NCBI GenBank assembly: GCA_022711465.1
Contig: JAKLEZ010000005.1
Location: 62,001 to 126,000, forward strand
Direction: 5' to 3'
Source: Planctomycetota bacterium
GTDB lineage: Bacteria; Planctomycetota; Phycisphaerae; UBA1845; PWPN01
DNA length: 64,000 nucleotides
This document shows positions 9,416-18,886 of this stretch, in pieces. Within the stretch, counting starts at the first letter, position 1. Every line of letters starts with the position of its first letter. Made by a program: the position numbers and the translations under genes. Below the pieces are notes generated by a model. That model was not told the origin of the DNA. It did not search any database and saw nothing but the letters and a program-made list of their open reading frames with translations.

Positions 9416-9793
9416 ATGCTGGCGAAGTCCTACAGGCTGGAATCGGTCGGAGAGATCGGCATTCTCGAGTTGCTGGACCGGACGCTGGTGGAGGCGGCCT
9501 CCCTCCAGGAACTGGGCGTCGCGATTCGTCGGCTGATCGCCAAGGGCACTCACCACATCCTGCTCATCGATTTCGCCAACGTCGCGTTCCTGGGATCCGC
9601 GGCCCTGGGAATTCTGGTCTCCCTTCGCCAGGAGATGGAGTACCAAAAAGGTCGAATCGAGATTTGCGGCATGCGTAAGGAACTGCTGCAGATCCTGCGC
9701 TTCTCTCAACTCGATCGGCTGTTCGTGCTGTACGAGAACCGCGAGGCCGCCTTGAAAGTCCTTCAAGAGGGCTCCGTGCCCATCGGCACCTAG
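9416..9793 (+). CDS. STAS-domain protein (anti-sigma factor antagonist-like)
   Basis: 125 residues forming one STAS domain, the fold of SpoIIAA/RsbV, which binds and inhibits anti-sigma-factor kinases when its conserved serine is unphosphorylated. The diagnostic segment LIDFANVAFLGSAALGIL lies near residues 50-67, with the Ser of LGSAAL in the phosphorylation position. The domain continues with the helix LVSLRQEMEYQKG and strand RIEICGM, and ends with FSQLDRLFVLYEN. No partner RsbW-like kinase or sigma factor is adjacent, so the partner must be encoded elsewhere. It is convergent with the LacI gene, with only 3 bases between the two stops. Confidence 0.88.
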   Translation: MLAKSYRLESVGEIGILELLDRTLVEAASLQELGVAIRRLIAKGTHHILLIDFANVAFLGSAALGILVSLRQEMEYQKGRIEICGMRKELLQILRFSQLDRLFVLYENREAALKVLQEGSVPIGT

Positions 9794-9796
9794 TCG

Positions 9797-10873
9797 TCAC
9801 CCGTTCACGGGGCAGGTCCCGCCCGTGCGGACCATGGGGGGGAGAATCAGGTTCTCGAATCGAAACTCCGCCCGGCTCTGCAGCTCGACCATCTTGCGGA
9901 CCGCCAGCTCGCCGGCCTCGTACCAGGAAACATCCACCGAGGTGATCGCCTGCCAACCCGGGGCCCGCCAGAACGAGGCGTCGCAGCCCACCAGGCACAC
10001 CTCCTGCGGAATTCTGAAACCGGCATCGAGACCGGCGTGCAAGGCACCCACGCTGGCCACGGAAGAGGCCGCGTAAATCCCGTCCGGTCGCATATTCCGC
10101 AGCCGCGGCGTCAGCCACGCCATCGCCCCGCGCTCGCCCACGTCCAGTGGAATCTCCAGCAGTTCAACTTCGACCCCGGCTTCCCGAGCCACGCTGAGCG
10201 CCCCCTCCTTGCGCAGCCGGATCGGCTCCCAGAAGAAATCGTCGCTGACGATCACCCACTTGCGCCGACCGGCATCACGCAGCAGCCGGGCCGCGATCTG
10301 ACCGACTTCCAGGTTGTTCACGTCGATGGCATTCGACGGGCAGGTCGTGGGATGCTCCGGAAAAACGATCACCACCGGCAGACCGAGTTCGATCTGGCGG
10401 CGCATCGGCTCGTCCAGCACCGTCGGGGGGGTACGCAGAATGGCCCCGAAGACGCCGCCGTCGAGGACGCCACGGACCCGCTGGACGGCCGCTTCCGGCT
10501 CCGGCGAGTCCAGACTGGCCAGCACCGGGTACAAGTCCAGGACGCGCGAGGCCTCCATCGCTCCGGCCAGAAACTGGCCTTCGAGGGCCTGCACGTGCCA
10601 GGAACTCGGCTGCGTCCGGGCATCGCCGCGCCCGCGGAGAATCAGCCCGTAAAACGTCGGATGACCACTCCGCAGGCTGATCGCCATCAGGTTGGCGGCG
10701 TAACCCTGCTCCTCCGCGATCCGTCGGACGCGGTCCACGGTCTCCGGCCGGAATCGCCTGATCACCTCCGGCCGATTGGCCAGGATGAGCGAAACTGTCG
10801 CCCGGGACACCCCGGCTTCCTCGGCAATGGCTTGAATGGTTGGACGCGTCTTCCTCTTTTCGGCGTCTGGCAT
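9797..10873 (-). CDS. LacI-family transcriptional regulator
   Basis: 358 residues. Residues 12-60 hold the LacI helix-turn-helix and hinge: TIQAIAEEAGVSRATVSLIL, then RVRRIAEEQGYAANLMA. Residues 65-350 form the periplasmic-binding-protein-like sensor domain, with PVVIVFPEHPTTCPSNAIDV in the usual position and a C-terminal dimer segment containing GELAVRKMVEL. Such proteins repress sugar-use genes until a sugar ligand binds. It lies 251 bases downstream of the ceramidase-like/beta-helix gene pair on the same strand, making that block a likely target, though no operator was identified. Confidence 0.93.
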   Translation of the reverse strand: MPDAEKRKTRPTIQAIAEEAGVSRATVSLILANRPEVIRRFRPETVDRVRRIAEEQGYAANLMAISLRSGHPTFYGLILRGRGDARTQPSSWHVQALEGQFLAGAMEASRVLDLYPVLASLDSPEPEAAVQRVRGVLDGGVFGAILRTPPTVLDEPMRRQIELGLPVVIVFPEHPTTCPSNAIDVNNLEVGQIAARLLRDAGRRKWVIVSDDFFWEPIRLRKEGALSVAREAGVEVELLEIPLDVGERGAMAWLTPRLRNMRPDGIYAASSVASVGALHAGLDAGFRIPQEVCLVGCDASFWRAPGWQAITSVDVSWYEAGELAVRKMVELQSRAEFRFENLILPPMVRTGGTCPVNG

Positions 10874-11124
10874 AGTATCCCGATTCTACCCCAACGGGGT
10901 CCTCATGTCTTGCATGCGGACCGCGCCCCCCCTGCAAGGGGCCTGGAGAGCCCAGCCTGCGTTTCCCCGGCAACCGCGCGCCCGACACGCGGTCCGGGCG
11001 ACGCCAGGCGTTCGAACGAAGCAGAGCTACCTGGAGGAAGTCAAGAGTATCCCGGGACGTCCATATCCCCTCCGAGGCCTGCGGATCCACCCTGGCTTTC
11101 CTCGCTGATTCGCCGCGCACTCAC

Positions 11125-12600
11125 TTACCGATCTTTGACCAGCGCCGCCCATGCGGCCATGATTCGCGGGCCGGCTTCAGGGCCACAGGAATTGGCCTCA
11201 CCGTACTGGCGATCCTTGCGACCATAGGCGTAGGGAGCAACCCAGTCCCACTGCGACTTGGGGAGGATATAGCCGATCTCGTCGTTGGCCAGCCCGACGA
11301 GCATCCTATGCTGACCTCTCATCAGGCCGAAAACGGACGGCTCTTGGGGGGCACCCTGGAAGTCGGCGCCGGGATCCTGGGGGGCCTGGATCTTGCCGAG
11401 GGTCAGCTCGGGATAGATCTCGCCGGGGATGGCCGCGATTTCGAGATCGCCGATGGTCAAGCGAGCCACCTCGGTCTTGAGGAAGAACTCAGGACCGGTC
11501 GGAGCGGTCCGGGGAGCATCGGCTGAGGCGGCGTCGGGTGTGGCCGGCGCGGGGGCCGTGGCGGGGATGGAGGTGCGTTCACCCTTCTCGTCAAAAACCT
11601 GCCGCCGCAGAATGCTCATCTGGGCGCCGAGCCGGTACATCGGATTCCACAGCGGGATGAGCAGCTCCTTGGCGTCAGCCCGGATCGGACCGGCCAGGGG
11701 CACTGACTTCGCCAGAGCCCGCTCCGCGATGGTCCCGATGAGACGACCGTAAGCCATCATCTGCTCGATCGGTTCGGTCGGGATCGGCTGGTTGGTGATC
11801 GGATGGGTCTTCGGCTCGCGCGGAGCGAGCAGCCCGCCGACCGTGCCGGTGTTGTGGATCGCCGTGCCACCGAACTTCTCCTCGAGATGCTTGCGCTCGG
11901 TGGACGGGAAGTCGCTGCTGAGCTGCTTGTTGCGCGAGCCGAGAACTTCCGGGTGGCACGGCATGTTGACCCAGGTGACGATGACCCTGCCGGTTTCGTC
12001 CTTGGCCTGAACCACGGTCAGCTGCGAGTCGATGACGATGGGCTGTCGCGAATCACCAATCAGTTGAGCCATCTCGTTGACATCCGCATGGGCAATTCGC
12101 AGCGTGGCCGGACGCATGGCGGCGTGGGCATGGCGGGTGACTTCTACGCATGCAGCTCGCACCTGCTTGAGATGCTCGGCATTGACACCGGTTCGCCCGA
12201 TCGGTCCCCACAGCCCCACTGTGTCTGGCCCGGCATGGGTGTGCGTGCTGCTGACCAGCACGTAATCGATCGGCGGCTTCAGTTGAAGCTGATCGACGTC
12301 CTTGCGGATCCGCAGCACGTCTTCGCGGAACAGGCCGATGAGATCGCAAGCCACGATGGCTACGGTGTACTTTCCGTCACTGATCACCGTGGCCCGGGCG
12401 TAGATGTCGTCGTGAACCGCCTCGGCCTGGCGACCGGGCCCATAGCCGGCCAGCCACACCGGTGGCGCGTCCGGGGCGACTTTGGGGGTGATGACCTCCG
12501 ACGCGGCCCCCATTCTGTAGTTGTCGGCCGCCCTCGCCGGGCCGAGAACGACGGCCATGCCGAGCACCAGAGACGCCATTGCCAGTGGCCAGTTTCTCAT
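11125..12600 (-). CDS. Secreted neutral/alkaline ceramidase-like protein
   Basis: 491 residues with a cleavable signal peptide (hydrophobic residues 6-24 ending in ARAAD). The start of the mature protein, MGAASEVITPKVAP, followed by GYGPGR and DDIYARATVI, is typical of the neutral/alkaline non-lysosomal ceramidase superfamily. The motif SSTHTHAGPDTVGLW gives the His pair expected at the zinc site, and NMPCHPEVLG supplies another candidate His. Known ceramidases hydrolyse the amide bond of ceramide, but many bacterial relatives act on unknown substrates. Its start overlaps the stop of the upstream beta-helix gene by four bases, so the two are translationally coupled. Confidence 0.82.
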   Translation of the reverse strand: MRNWPLAMASLVLGMAVVLGPARAADNYRMGAASEVITPKVAPDAPPVWLAGYGPGRQAEAVHDDIYARATVISDGKYTVAIVACDLIGLFREDVLRIRKDVDQLQLKPPIDYVLVSSTHTHAGPDTVGLWGPIGRTGVNAEHLKQVRAACVEVTRHAHAAMRPATLRIAHADVNEMAQLIGDSRQPIVIDSQLTVVQAKDETGRVIVTWVNMPCHPEVLGSRNKQLSSDFPSTERKHLEEKFGGTAIHNTGTVGGLLAPREPKTHPITNQPIPTEPIEQMMAYGRLIGTIAERALAKSVPLAGPIRADAKELLIPLWNPMYRLGAQMSILRRQVFDEKGERTSIPATAPAPATPDAASADAPRTAPTGPEFFLKTEVARLTIGDLEIAAIPGEIYPELTLGKIQAPQDPGADFQGAPQEPSVFGLMRGQHRMLVGLANDEIGYILPKSQWDWVAPYAYGRKDRQYGEANSCGPEAGPRIMAAWAALVKDR

Positions 12601-14885
12601 GACTTGCCTTTCATGTCAGGCCAAACCTTGATCGTGATTCGGCCGGCGCCAGGGTTTTCGAGGGGGCCGGGAGACGGGTTGACTTCCTTTCGCGGCTTCC
12701 CGAAGTAGTCGGTGTCGATCCGAATCGGTGAGCCGTCGGGGCGTTCGTAGGGCAGGTTCGGAATGGCGGCCTTGCCCAGGAGATCCGTGGTCACCGGCTT
12801 GCGGCTTCGTTCCGTCATCCATTCGTTGTCAAGGGTGATTTCGAGATGCCAGCCGTCGGGCTTCTCCACGACCTTCAGGGCGGGATCATGATTGGCCTTG
12901 ATCAGCGGGGCCTTCTCGTGCTTCGAGGGCTTGGCACCCTTGAGGAAGACGTTGCCGTCCATCCAGACGGGCTGTTTGGCCGTGTCGTATTCGACCAGTC
13001 CCTCCGGGCCGGCGAAGAGGTTGTTATAGAAACGGTCGTCACCGCCGACGATCTTGCGTAGCCCGGCCACTTCGGTGGTGTGGGCCGGGTGGAACGGCGT
13101 TTCACGACTCAGCTCCGGGCGGGGCAGGATACGTCCCGCGAACAGATTGTGCGCATAAGCGCCGCCCTCGGACATGTTCAGCAGACTCGTTCGGGAGAGT
13201 AGGAGGTTGTTGTCCACGAGGAACGGCCCATGGTCCACCTCGAAGAAAAGGTCTTGCCAGCCGTTGTCGTGGAAGAGGTTTCCGGTCACGAGGGTGCCTT
13301 GAGCCATCCAGTCCAGCCACAGGCCCTGGCAGCATCGATAAATGTGGTTGTGGCTGATCTCGGTGTCGATCGCGCCATGGAACTTGATGCCCGCCATCTC
13401 CGCTCCACCGAACAATTGGCGGACGTGTATGTCATGGATGGTGTTGCCGGTGACCAGGCTGAAGATCGGCCCGAGGCTGCCGACGATACCCGCCTGCTCG
13501 CAATGGGTAACGGTGTTGTTGCGGACGATGTGGTGGCCGATGGTCTCCTTGTTCCAGCCGCGCTTCAGGCCGCGCTCGATGGTCTTGACATAACCCTCGG
13601 CCGTGTTGGCGGAGGTATTGTCGAACTCGTCGCCGTGCTTGCCCAGGGAGATGCCGGAGCAGACCGAGTGGCTGACGAGGTTGTTCTCGATTATCCAGCC
13701 CTTGCTCCAGTGAGTGCCGATCAGGCCAATCTGCTCGGCGGTGGGTGGGGCCCAGGGTGTGGCCGCGTGCCGCATGGCGAAGCCCCGAACGGTGATGTAG
13801 TTGCGGCCCGGCTGGTCGGGATAGAAGACCGTTCGGCGCACGTTGATTTCAACCCGTTGTTCGTTGGGATCAACACCCGGGAATTGCGCCCAGATCATCG
13901 TGTTTGGCGCTTCCACCTTGGCGAACCACAGCCCGGCGTTCAACGCGCTCGGCCTGGGGGCTTTGAACACCAGGCACAGCGTCTTGGTCCCGTCAACCGG
14001 CTTGATCCGGGCGATGAACGAAGACCACGATTGCCAATCGCCGGTGTTCGGGATGGCACATGTCCCGAGCAGTTCTCCGTCGGCCTTGTCGAGGCGGATC
14101 TCGATGGTTCCGCCGTCGGAGGCCGATGCGGCCCGGATTTCCAGCTGCTCGACGGATGGGCCGAAATCAACTTGGTCGTAGCGAACCCAGTGGCCGTGCT
14201 CGATAAAGCCGATGCACTCGCCACCTTCCGAGCAGGCGGCATTCTGCGTGCCGTTCTTGGCGGCGAAGCTGGTGGCCGGGATCCGCCCGGCGTCGCCGGT
14301 GTCTTTGCCGGGCCGCAGCCAGGCGACGTTGAGCAGATACTGGTGACCTGCCCGGGCGAGCCAGACCGGCGCACTCCCGGCCGGAGCCAGGACTTCGTCC
14401 AACTTCGTGGCCTCGATCAGCCAGTCGTCGTTGAGATAAACGGCACCGGTATGGTGCTTGCGACCCTTGGGATCGAACCAGTCGCCGCGAATGAGGTCGC
14501 TGTAGGGATTGAACCCGGCAAAGAGCGAGTTGGGCACGGTTGCCTTCCAGGTGTCATTCTGGACCTTGATCCAGCCTTTGACGACTTCAGACCCTCTGAG
14601 CTCGACCTTCTCGCCCGGAGCTGCTTGGTAGACGATGCGTCGGGCGTCCGATTCGCCTCCGCGCGGCGGGTTGATGCGTTCGCGGTAGGTGCCCTCATGC
14701 ACGGTGACAGTATCGCCCGGCTGAGCCATTGCCGCGCCGCGCTGAATCGTGCGCAGCGGTGCCGCTTGCGTGCCGGGGTTGGAGTCGCTGCCGTTGATCG
14801 CAACATGCAGCTCCGAGGCATGCGAAGAAGCGTAAATCCCGAGAGCCATAGTCATCACCACTGAAAGGGAGAGAACTCTGGTCAT
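12597..14885 (-). CDS. Secreted right-handed beta-helix protein
   Basis: 762 residues with a signal peptide ending near ASSHAS. The mature N-terminus, LHVAINGSDSNPGTQAAPLRTIQRGAAM cut short here, matches the DUF1565-type opening of beta-helix proteins: a G-x-D-x-NPGT turn and a TIQ strand, followed by VTVHEGTYRE. Residues 330-600 show repeated N-rich beta-helix turns such as IIENNLVSHSVCSGISL, IVRNNTVTHCEQAGIVG and ISHNHIYRCCQGLWLDW, as in polysaccharide lyases and glycosidases. A beta-sandwich insert (about residues 235-315) resembles a carbohydrate-binding module. It is probably a polysaccharide-degrading enzyme, but the catalytic residues could not be assigned. It is coupled to the ceramidase-like gene downstream. 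Confidence 0.8.
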   Translation of the reverse strand: MTRVLSLSVVMTMALGIYASSHASELHVAINGSDSNPGTQAAPLRTIQRGAAMAQPGDTVTVHEGTYRERINPPRGGESDARRIVYQAAPGEKVELRGSEVVKGWIKVQNDTWKATVPNSLFAGFNPYSDLIRGDWFDPKGRKHHTGAVYLNDDWLIEATKLDEVLAPAGSAPVWLARAGHQYLLNVAWLRPGKDTGDAGRIPATSFAAKNGTQNAACSEGGECIGFIEHGHWVRYDQVDFGPSVEQLEIRAASASDGGTIEIRLDKADGELLGTCAIPNTGDWQSWSSFIARIKPVDGTKTLCLVFKAPRPSALNAGLWFAKVEAPNTMIWAQFPGVDPNEQRVEINVRRTVFYPDQPGRNYITVRGFAMRHAATPWAPPTAEQIGLIGTHWSKGWIIENNLVSHSVCSGISLGKHGDEFDNTSANTAEGYVKTIERGLKRGWNKETIGHHIVRNNTVTHCEQAGIVGSLGPIFSLVTGNTIHDIHVRQLFGGAEMAGIKFHGAIDTEISHNHIYRCCQGLWLDWMAQGTLVTGNLFHDNGWQDLFFEVDHGPFLVDNNLLLSRTSLLNMSEGGAYAHNLFAGRILPRPELSRETPFHPAHTTEVAGLRKIVGGDDRFYNNLFAGPEGLVEYDTAKQPVWMDGNVFLKGAKPSKHEKAPLIKANHDPALKVVEKPDGWHLEITLDNEWMTERSRKPVTTDLLGKAAIPNLPYERPDGSPIRIDTDYFGKPRKEVNPSPGPLENPGAGRITIKVWPDMKGKS

Positions 14886-15097
14886 GCTGGTCCTCCGTAG
14901 GCGAGCGTGAATGCCCGCCGTGTCTGTCCGATTAGGTTAGCGATTGGTCTCGCTGTCGTCGAGTTGGCAGGGGCCGAGTAAGGGGGATGATCTCATTTCA
15001 GGTGGAGGAAGTTGTGGCACAACAGCAGGGAATTGGAGCAGAAGAACCGTGATGGCAACGAAATGCACCGAGCGGCTGGAAAGCCGGCAGTACGTGC

Positions 15098-16441
15098 TCA
15101 GAGTACTTTCGTGCGACCAGGTACTGCCAGCGGGTAACGGCCCCGGGCGTCGGGCTTGACCGGTGGATCGGAATCCATGGTCAAGTTCTCCAAGCCAGGT
15201 GCGAGGACGAGGTTTGAGGCGAGGGCATCGTCCCAGGTAACCTCCCTGCCGGATTCGGCGGCCATGCGGCCAAGGATACCTGCGAGGGCCGCGAAGGCGG
15301 AGCGTTTGGCTTCATTGTACGGCTTGTTCTGCCGAATGGCCTCGAACAACAGATCGTGCTCGACCTGGTACGAGTCGCCCTTGTCGCCCTCGAATCGCCA
15401 GATGATGTTCTCTTTCGCCGGCTTGTAGCCCTTGTAGATGAGCGGGTCGGGAATGCCCTCGCCCAGTATGGCCGAGCCTTTGGCGCCGTGGATCACATTG
15501 CCCCAGAAGCCCCAGCAGTCGGCCATATGCCGGGCCTGGGCCAGCATCCGTGTACCGTCGGCGAAGGAGTATTCGACGGCATAGTGGTCGAACATCTGGT
15601 CAGGCTCGGTGCGGGGATACCGTCCGCCCTGTCCCTGGGCGGATGTGGGCCAGGCGTTCTTGGCCCAGCAGCACACATCGAGGTTGTGAATGAGCCAATC
15701 CAGGATGAAACTGCCTCCCAACCAGTTGAAGTTGTGGAAATGGCGAATCTGGTGGGCCATTTCGCTGGTGCCGGCCGGTTTGGGGGCGATGCCCACGGGG
15801 CCGTGCTCGCGGTAGGACCAACAGGTAATGACGTCGCCGATGAACCCGTCGTGGATTCGGCGAATGGCCTCCTGCAGTGGGGCGTAATGGCGGCTCATCA
15901 GGCCGCCGGCGATCTTGAGGTTCTTCTTGTCGGCCTCTTCACCGGCTTTGAGCACGCGGCGGACTCCCGGGCTGTCGACGGCAAACGCCTTCTCCATGAA
16001 CACGTGGCAGTTCTTGGCGACTGCGTATTCGAGATGGGGTGGCCGGAAGCCAGGGGGCGTGGCCAGGATAACCACGCCGGAGCCGTTGAGGGCGTCGATA
16101 GCCTTCTTGTAGGCGTCGAAGCCTATGAACTGGCGGTCTTTGGGAACGTTGATCTGCTTGCCAAGTCGCTCGGAAAGAACCTTGAGACCGGACTGGAGCC
16201 GGTCGTCGAAGACATCGGCCATGGCCACGAGTTGCGTCGGGCCGCTCTTGGTGGAGAGAGCGTTGATCGCGGCACCCGTGCCCCGCCCGCCGCAGCCGAC
16301 CAGGGCAACTCTGATGGTGTTTTCCTCCGCTGCATGGACGGAAGAGACGGCCGCAGTCCCGAAAGCCGACAGGGCGGCAATCCGGCCGGAGGTGTTCAGG
16401 AATTCACGACGCGACGCACGCCTTCCGGGTTTTCGACTCAT
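15098..16441 (-). CDS. Tat-exported Gfo/Idh/MocA-family oxidoreductase
   Basis: 447 residues. The N-terminus bears a twin-arginine signal (SRREFLNTSG then a hydrophobic stretch ending in VHAAE), so the protein is exported folded with its cofactor. The dinucleotide-binding Rossmann motif VALVGCGGRGTGAA is at about residues 44-58. The segment CHVFMEKAFAVD contains the EK-P-like motif of this family, and WGGNVIH-type C-terminal beta-sheet elements follow. Family members oxidise or epimerise sugars with bound NAD(P). Many planctomycetes have large sets of such Tat-exported proteins of unknown substrate. It lies upstream of the beta-helix gene by 212 bases on the same strand. Confidence 0.9.
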   Translation of the reverse strand: MSRKPGRRASRREFLNTSGRIAALSAFGTAAVSSVHAAEENTIRVALVGCGGRGTGAAINALSTKSGPTQLVAMADVFDDRLQSGLKVLSERLGKQINVPKDRQFIGFDAYKKAIDALNGSGVVILATPPGFRPPHLEYAVAKNCHVFMEKAFAVDSPGVRRVLKAGEEADKKNLKIAGGLMSRHYAPLQEAIRRIHDGFIGDVITCWSYREHGPVGIAPKPAGTSEMAHQIRHFHNFNWLGGSFILDWLIHNLDVCCWAKNAWPTSAQGQGGRYPRTEPDQMFDHYAVEYSFADGTRMLAQARHMADCWGFWGNVIHGAKGSAILGEGIPDPLIYKGYKPAKENIIWRFEGDKGDSYQVEHDLLFEAIRQNKPYNEAKRSAFAALAGILGRMAAESGREVTWDDALASNLVLAPGLENLTMDSDPPVKPDARGRYPLAVPGRTKVL

Positions 16442-16546
16442 GGATGTGCCCTCTTGACATCGACTCGCTCAGAGACGCCTCTCAACATGATACCACCGGC
16501 GATGCTGGTCGGTCGAGCTCGAGGGTGACCTTGGAGTCCGGCCGGC

Positions 16547-18886
16547 TCAGTCCTGACTCTGAATCCCGTCGACGTAGCCGGTCATGCCGGTTCGGATACC
16601 TGCGGCATTCCCTTCGTCCGTATCGATGTGCATGGCCAGGCGGAAGCTCGGGTCCACACGGACGCGCACGTCGCCAAATACCAGCTCGCGATCGCCGGGT
16701 ACGCGCACCCGTACCGTGAACTTGTCGCGTACCCCGTAACGGAGCGCATCCTCCGGTGTCATGTGGATATGACGCAAGGCGCAGATGACCCCCTTGTCGA
16801 TGGTGAGGCTGCCGGCGGCGCCCTCCAGGGTAATGCCGGGGGTGTCCTTCAGGTCGCCGGACTCCCGTATGGGTGGGTGGATGCCGAGCTTGAACTGTTC
16901 GGTCATCGCGATCTCCACTTGCGTGGCCTTGCGAACCGGCCCGAGGACCCGCACGCGCTCGACGCGGCCCCGGGGACCGACCAGCGTTACCTGCTCCTCG
17001 CAGGCGAACTGGCCGGGTTGCGAAAGGTCGCTCTGCCTGGTGAGTTGATGACCTTGGCCGAACAGGACCTCGACATGCTCCTGGGTCAGGTGGAGGTGAT
17101 GGGCTGAAACCTCGATGGGGATGGGTGCCTGGCGCTGTGCTTCGAGGGTTCGCATGATGGAAGAGCGGCTCAGAGCCCGCAGCGACTCGCGGGCGATCAT
17201 GCGCTCCTCGTCCGTCGGCACGACCAGCACGGTGACCTGCGAATCGTCGGTGGAAATGCGGCGAATCTCCTCGCAGCCGTGGGCCTCCCGGTTACGCTGT
17301 TCGTCCAGGCTGATCCCCATGCAGCGCAGCCCCTGTAAGGCCAGGGCTCGAACCCGGGCACTGCCTTGCCCGATTCCGGCGGTGAAGATGATCACGTCCA
17401 GGCCGCCCATGGCGGCAACGTACGCGCCGAGGTACTTCCGCAGCCGGTAACAGAACGCTTTCAGGGCCAGCAGGGCACGGTGGTTTCCTTCGTGTGCGGC
17501 CCGCTCGACTTCGCGCATGTCGGCGGAAATGCCCGACAGCCCCAGCAACCCGCTCTGCTTGTTCAGCAGACCATCAATCTGGTCACCGGTCAGACCTTGG
17601 GTCCGTTCGAGGTATACCAACACGCCCGGGTCGATGTCCCCCCCACGCGTGCCCATGATCAGGCCCTCCGCCGGGGTGAAGCCCATCGACGTATCGATGG
17701 AGCGGCCGTGGTCCACCGCACAGACCGAAGCACCGTTGCCCAGGTGACAACTGATGATCTCCAGCTCGTTGAGTCGGCGGCCGAGGTACCGGGCGGCGGC
17801 CAGACAAACGTATGCGTGTGAGGTCCCGTGAAAACCGTAGCGCCGCACCCTGTTGTTCTCGTAGTACTCGTAGGGCAGGCCGTAGAGATACGCGAACGAA
17901 GGCAGCGTGTTGTGGAATGCCGTGTCGCACACCGCGAAATGAGGGACCGAAGGAAAAACCCGTTGGGCTTCCCTGATGCCGAGAAGGTTGATGGGGTTGT
18001 GCAGCGGAGCCAGCGGACTGAGTGCGTCGAGCTCCCGCAATACGTCGTCAGTGATGAGCACCGTCTCGGCAAACCGCTCGCCACCGTGAACCACACGGTG
18101 CCCAACGACGCTGATCTCGGCCGGTTTCGCGACGGCTCCCCCGGTCTTGTCGGTCAATACGCCGAACATGGCCTCGAACGCCTCGCGGTGACTGCCCTTG
18201 GGCAGCTTCTCCGTTACCTCCCCGCGCGGCCCGCGGCAGGTGTGCTGCGTCACGTCAGTGCCGATCCGGTCAACGAGGCCGCGGACGTCGTGCGATTCGT
18301 TCTGCGTGTCGAAGAGGCTGTACTTGAGCGACGAGGATCCGCAGTTGACGACCAGGATTCTCTCCGGTCGCTCACTCTTGAGATGCATGCCGTAGGGGTC
18401 CTCGCTCTTGCGAAAAGCGGCGGCCTTGGCGGGGTCCTCCATCACTCTCTTGAACCGCTCCGAGATGGTCTTGGAGATGTGCTGCAGGGCGCGTGGCTCG
18501 GTCATGATCACCGACGAGAAGAGGCTGGCCGGCACCAGGAGCACACTGCATCGCACCTCCGCGATGATGTCGACGATGGTCTTCTCGCCGCTCATGAGGA
18601 CCATCTCGCCGAACGTGTCTCCGGCCTTGAGACGCTCAAGCACCTGTCGATCGCCGCCCTCGGCGATGACAGACGCCGACGCCTGACCCTCCAACATGAC
18701 GCCGAGATGCATCGCCTCCTCACCGAACTCAACTATGGCCTCGTTGGGCTCGTACGACATCGCCTGCGATCCGGCGACGAGTTCAGCCAGTCGCTCGGCG
18801 GGAAAGAACTTGAAGAGGCCAACGCTCTGTTTCAGGAAATCTGCAATTGCGGCTTCGTTCATCGCTGACACCTGCCTCATGGTCAA
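16547..18886 (-). CDS. Three-domain fusion: cNMP-binding, acetate kinase, PduL phosphotransacylase
   Basis: 779 residues; an internal ATG at 18862 is another possible start. Residues 25-145 form a cyclic-nucleotide-binding domain (phosphate-cassette-like GDTFGEMVLMSGEK). Residues 175-575 are a complete acetate kinase, with NCGSSSLKYSLFD, GHRVVHGGERF, HLGNGAS and GTRGGDIDPG. Residues 588-775 are PduL, with VSAHHLHLTQEHVE, QVEIAMTEQFKLGI, RHIHMTPEDA and AMHIDTDEGNAAG; these hold the His residues of its two-zinc centre. PduL swaps phosphate and CoA on acyl groups and acetate kinase makes ATP from the acyl phosphate. One polypeptide would therefore convert acetyl-CoA to acetate plus ATP, perhaps gated by cAMP-like ligands. 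No microcompartment shell gene is adjacent. Confidence 0.93.
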   Translation of the reverse strand: MTMRQVSAMNEAAIADFLKQSVGLFKFFPAERLAELVAGSQAMSYEPNEAIVEFGEEAMHLGVMLEGQASASVIAEGGDRQVLERLKAGDTFGEMVLMSGEKTIVDIIAEVRCSVLLVPASLFSSVIMTEPRALQHISKTISERFKRVMEDPAKAAAFRKSEDPYGMHLKSERPERILVVNCGSSSLKYSLFDTQNESHDVRGLVDRIGTDVTQHTCRGPRGEVTEKLPKGSHREAFEAMFGVLTDKTGGAVAKPAEISVVGHRVVHGGERFAETVLITDDVLRELDALSPLAPLHNPINLLGIREAQRVFPSVPHFAVCDTAFHNTLPSFAYLYGLPYEYYENNRVRRYGFHGTSHAYVCLAAARYLGRRLNELEIISCHLGNGASVCAVDHGRSIDTSMGFTPAEGLIMGTRGGDIDPGVLVYLERTQGLTGDQIDGLLNKQSGLLGLSGISADMREVERAAHEGNHRALLALKAFCYRLRKYLGAYVAAMGGLDVIIFTAGIGQGSARVRALALQGLRCMGISLDEQRNREAHGCEEIRRISTDDSQVTVLVVPTDEERMIARESLRALSRSSIMRTLEAQRQAPIPIEVSAHHLHLTQEHVEVLFGQGHQLTRQSDLSQPGQFACEEQVTLVGPRGRVERVRVLGPVRKATQVEIAMTEQFKLGIHPPIRESGDLKDTPGITLEGAAGSLTIDKGVICALRHIHMTPEDALRYGVRDKFTVRVRVPGDRELVFGDVRVRVDPSFRLAMHIDTDEGNAAGIRTGMTGYVDGIQSQD

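Noticed and set aside
13230..14864. A 544-residue plus-strand open frame opposite the beta-helix gene
   Set aside because: It lies wholly antisense to a clear gene with a signal peptide and recognisable domain; high GC content makes such long shadow frames common.
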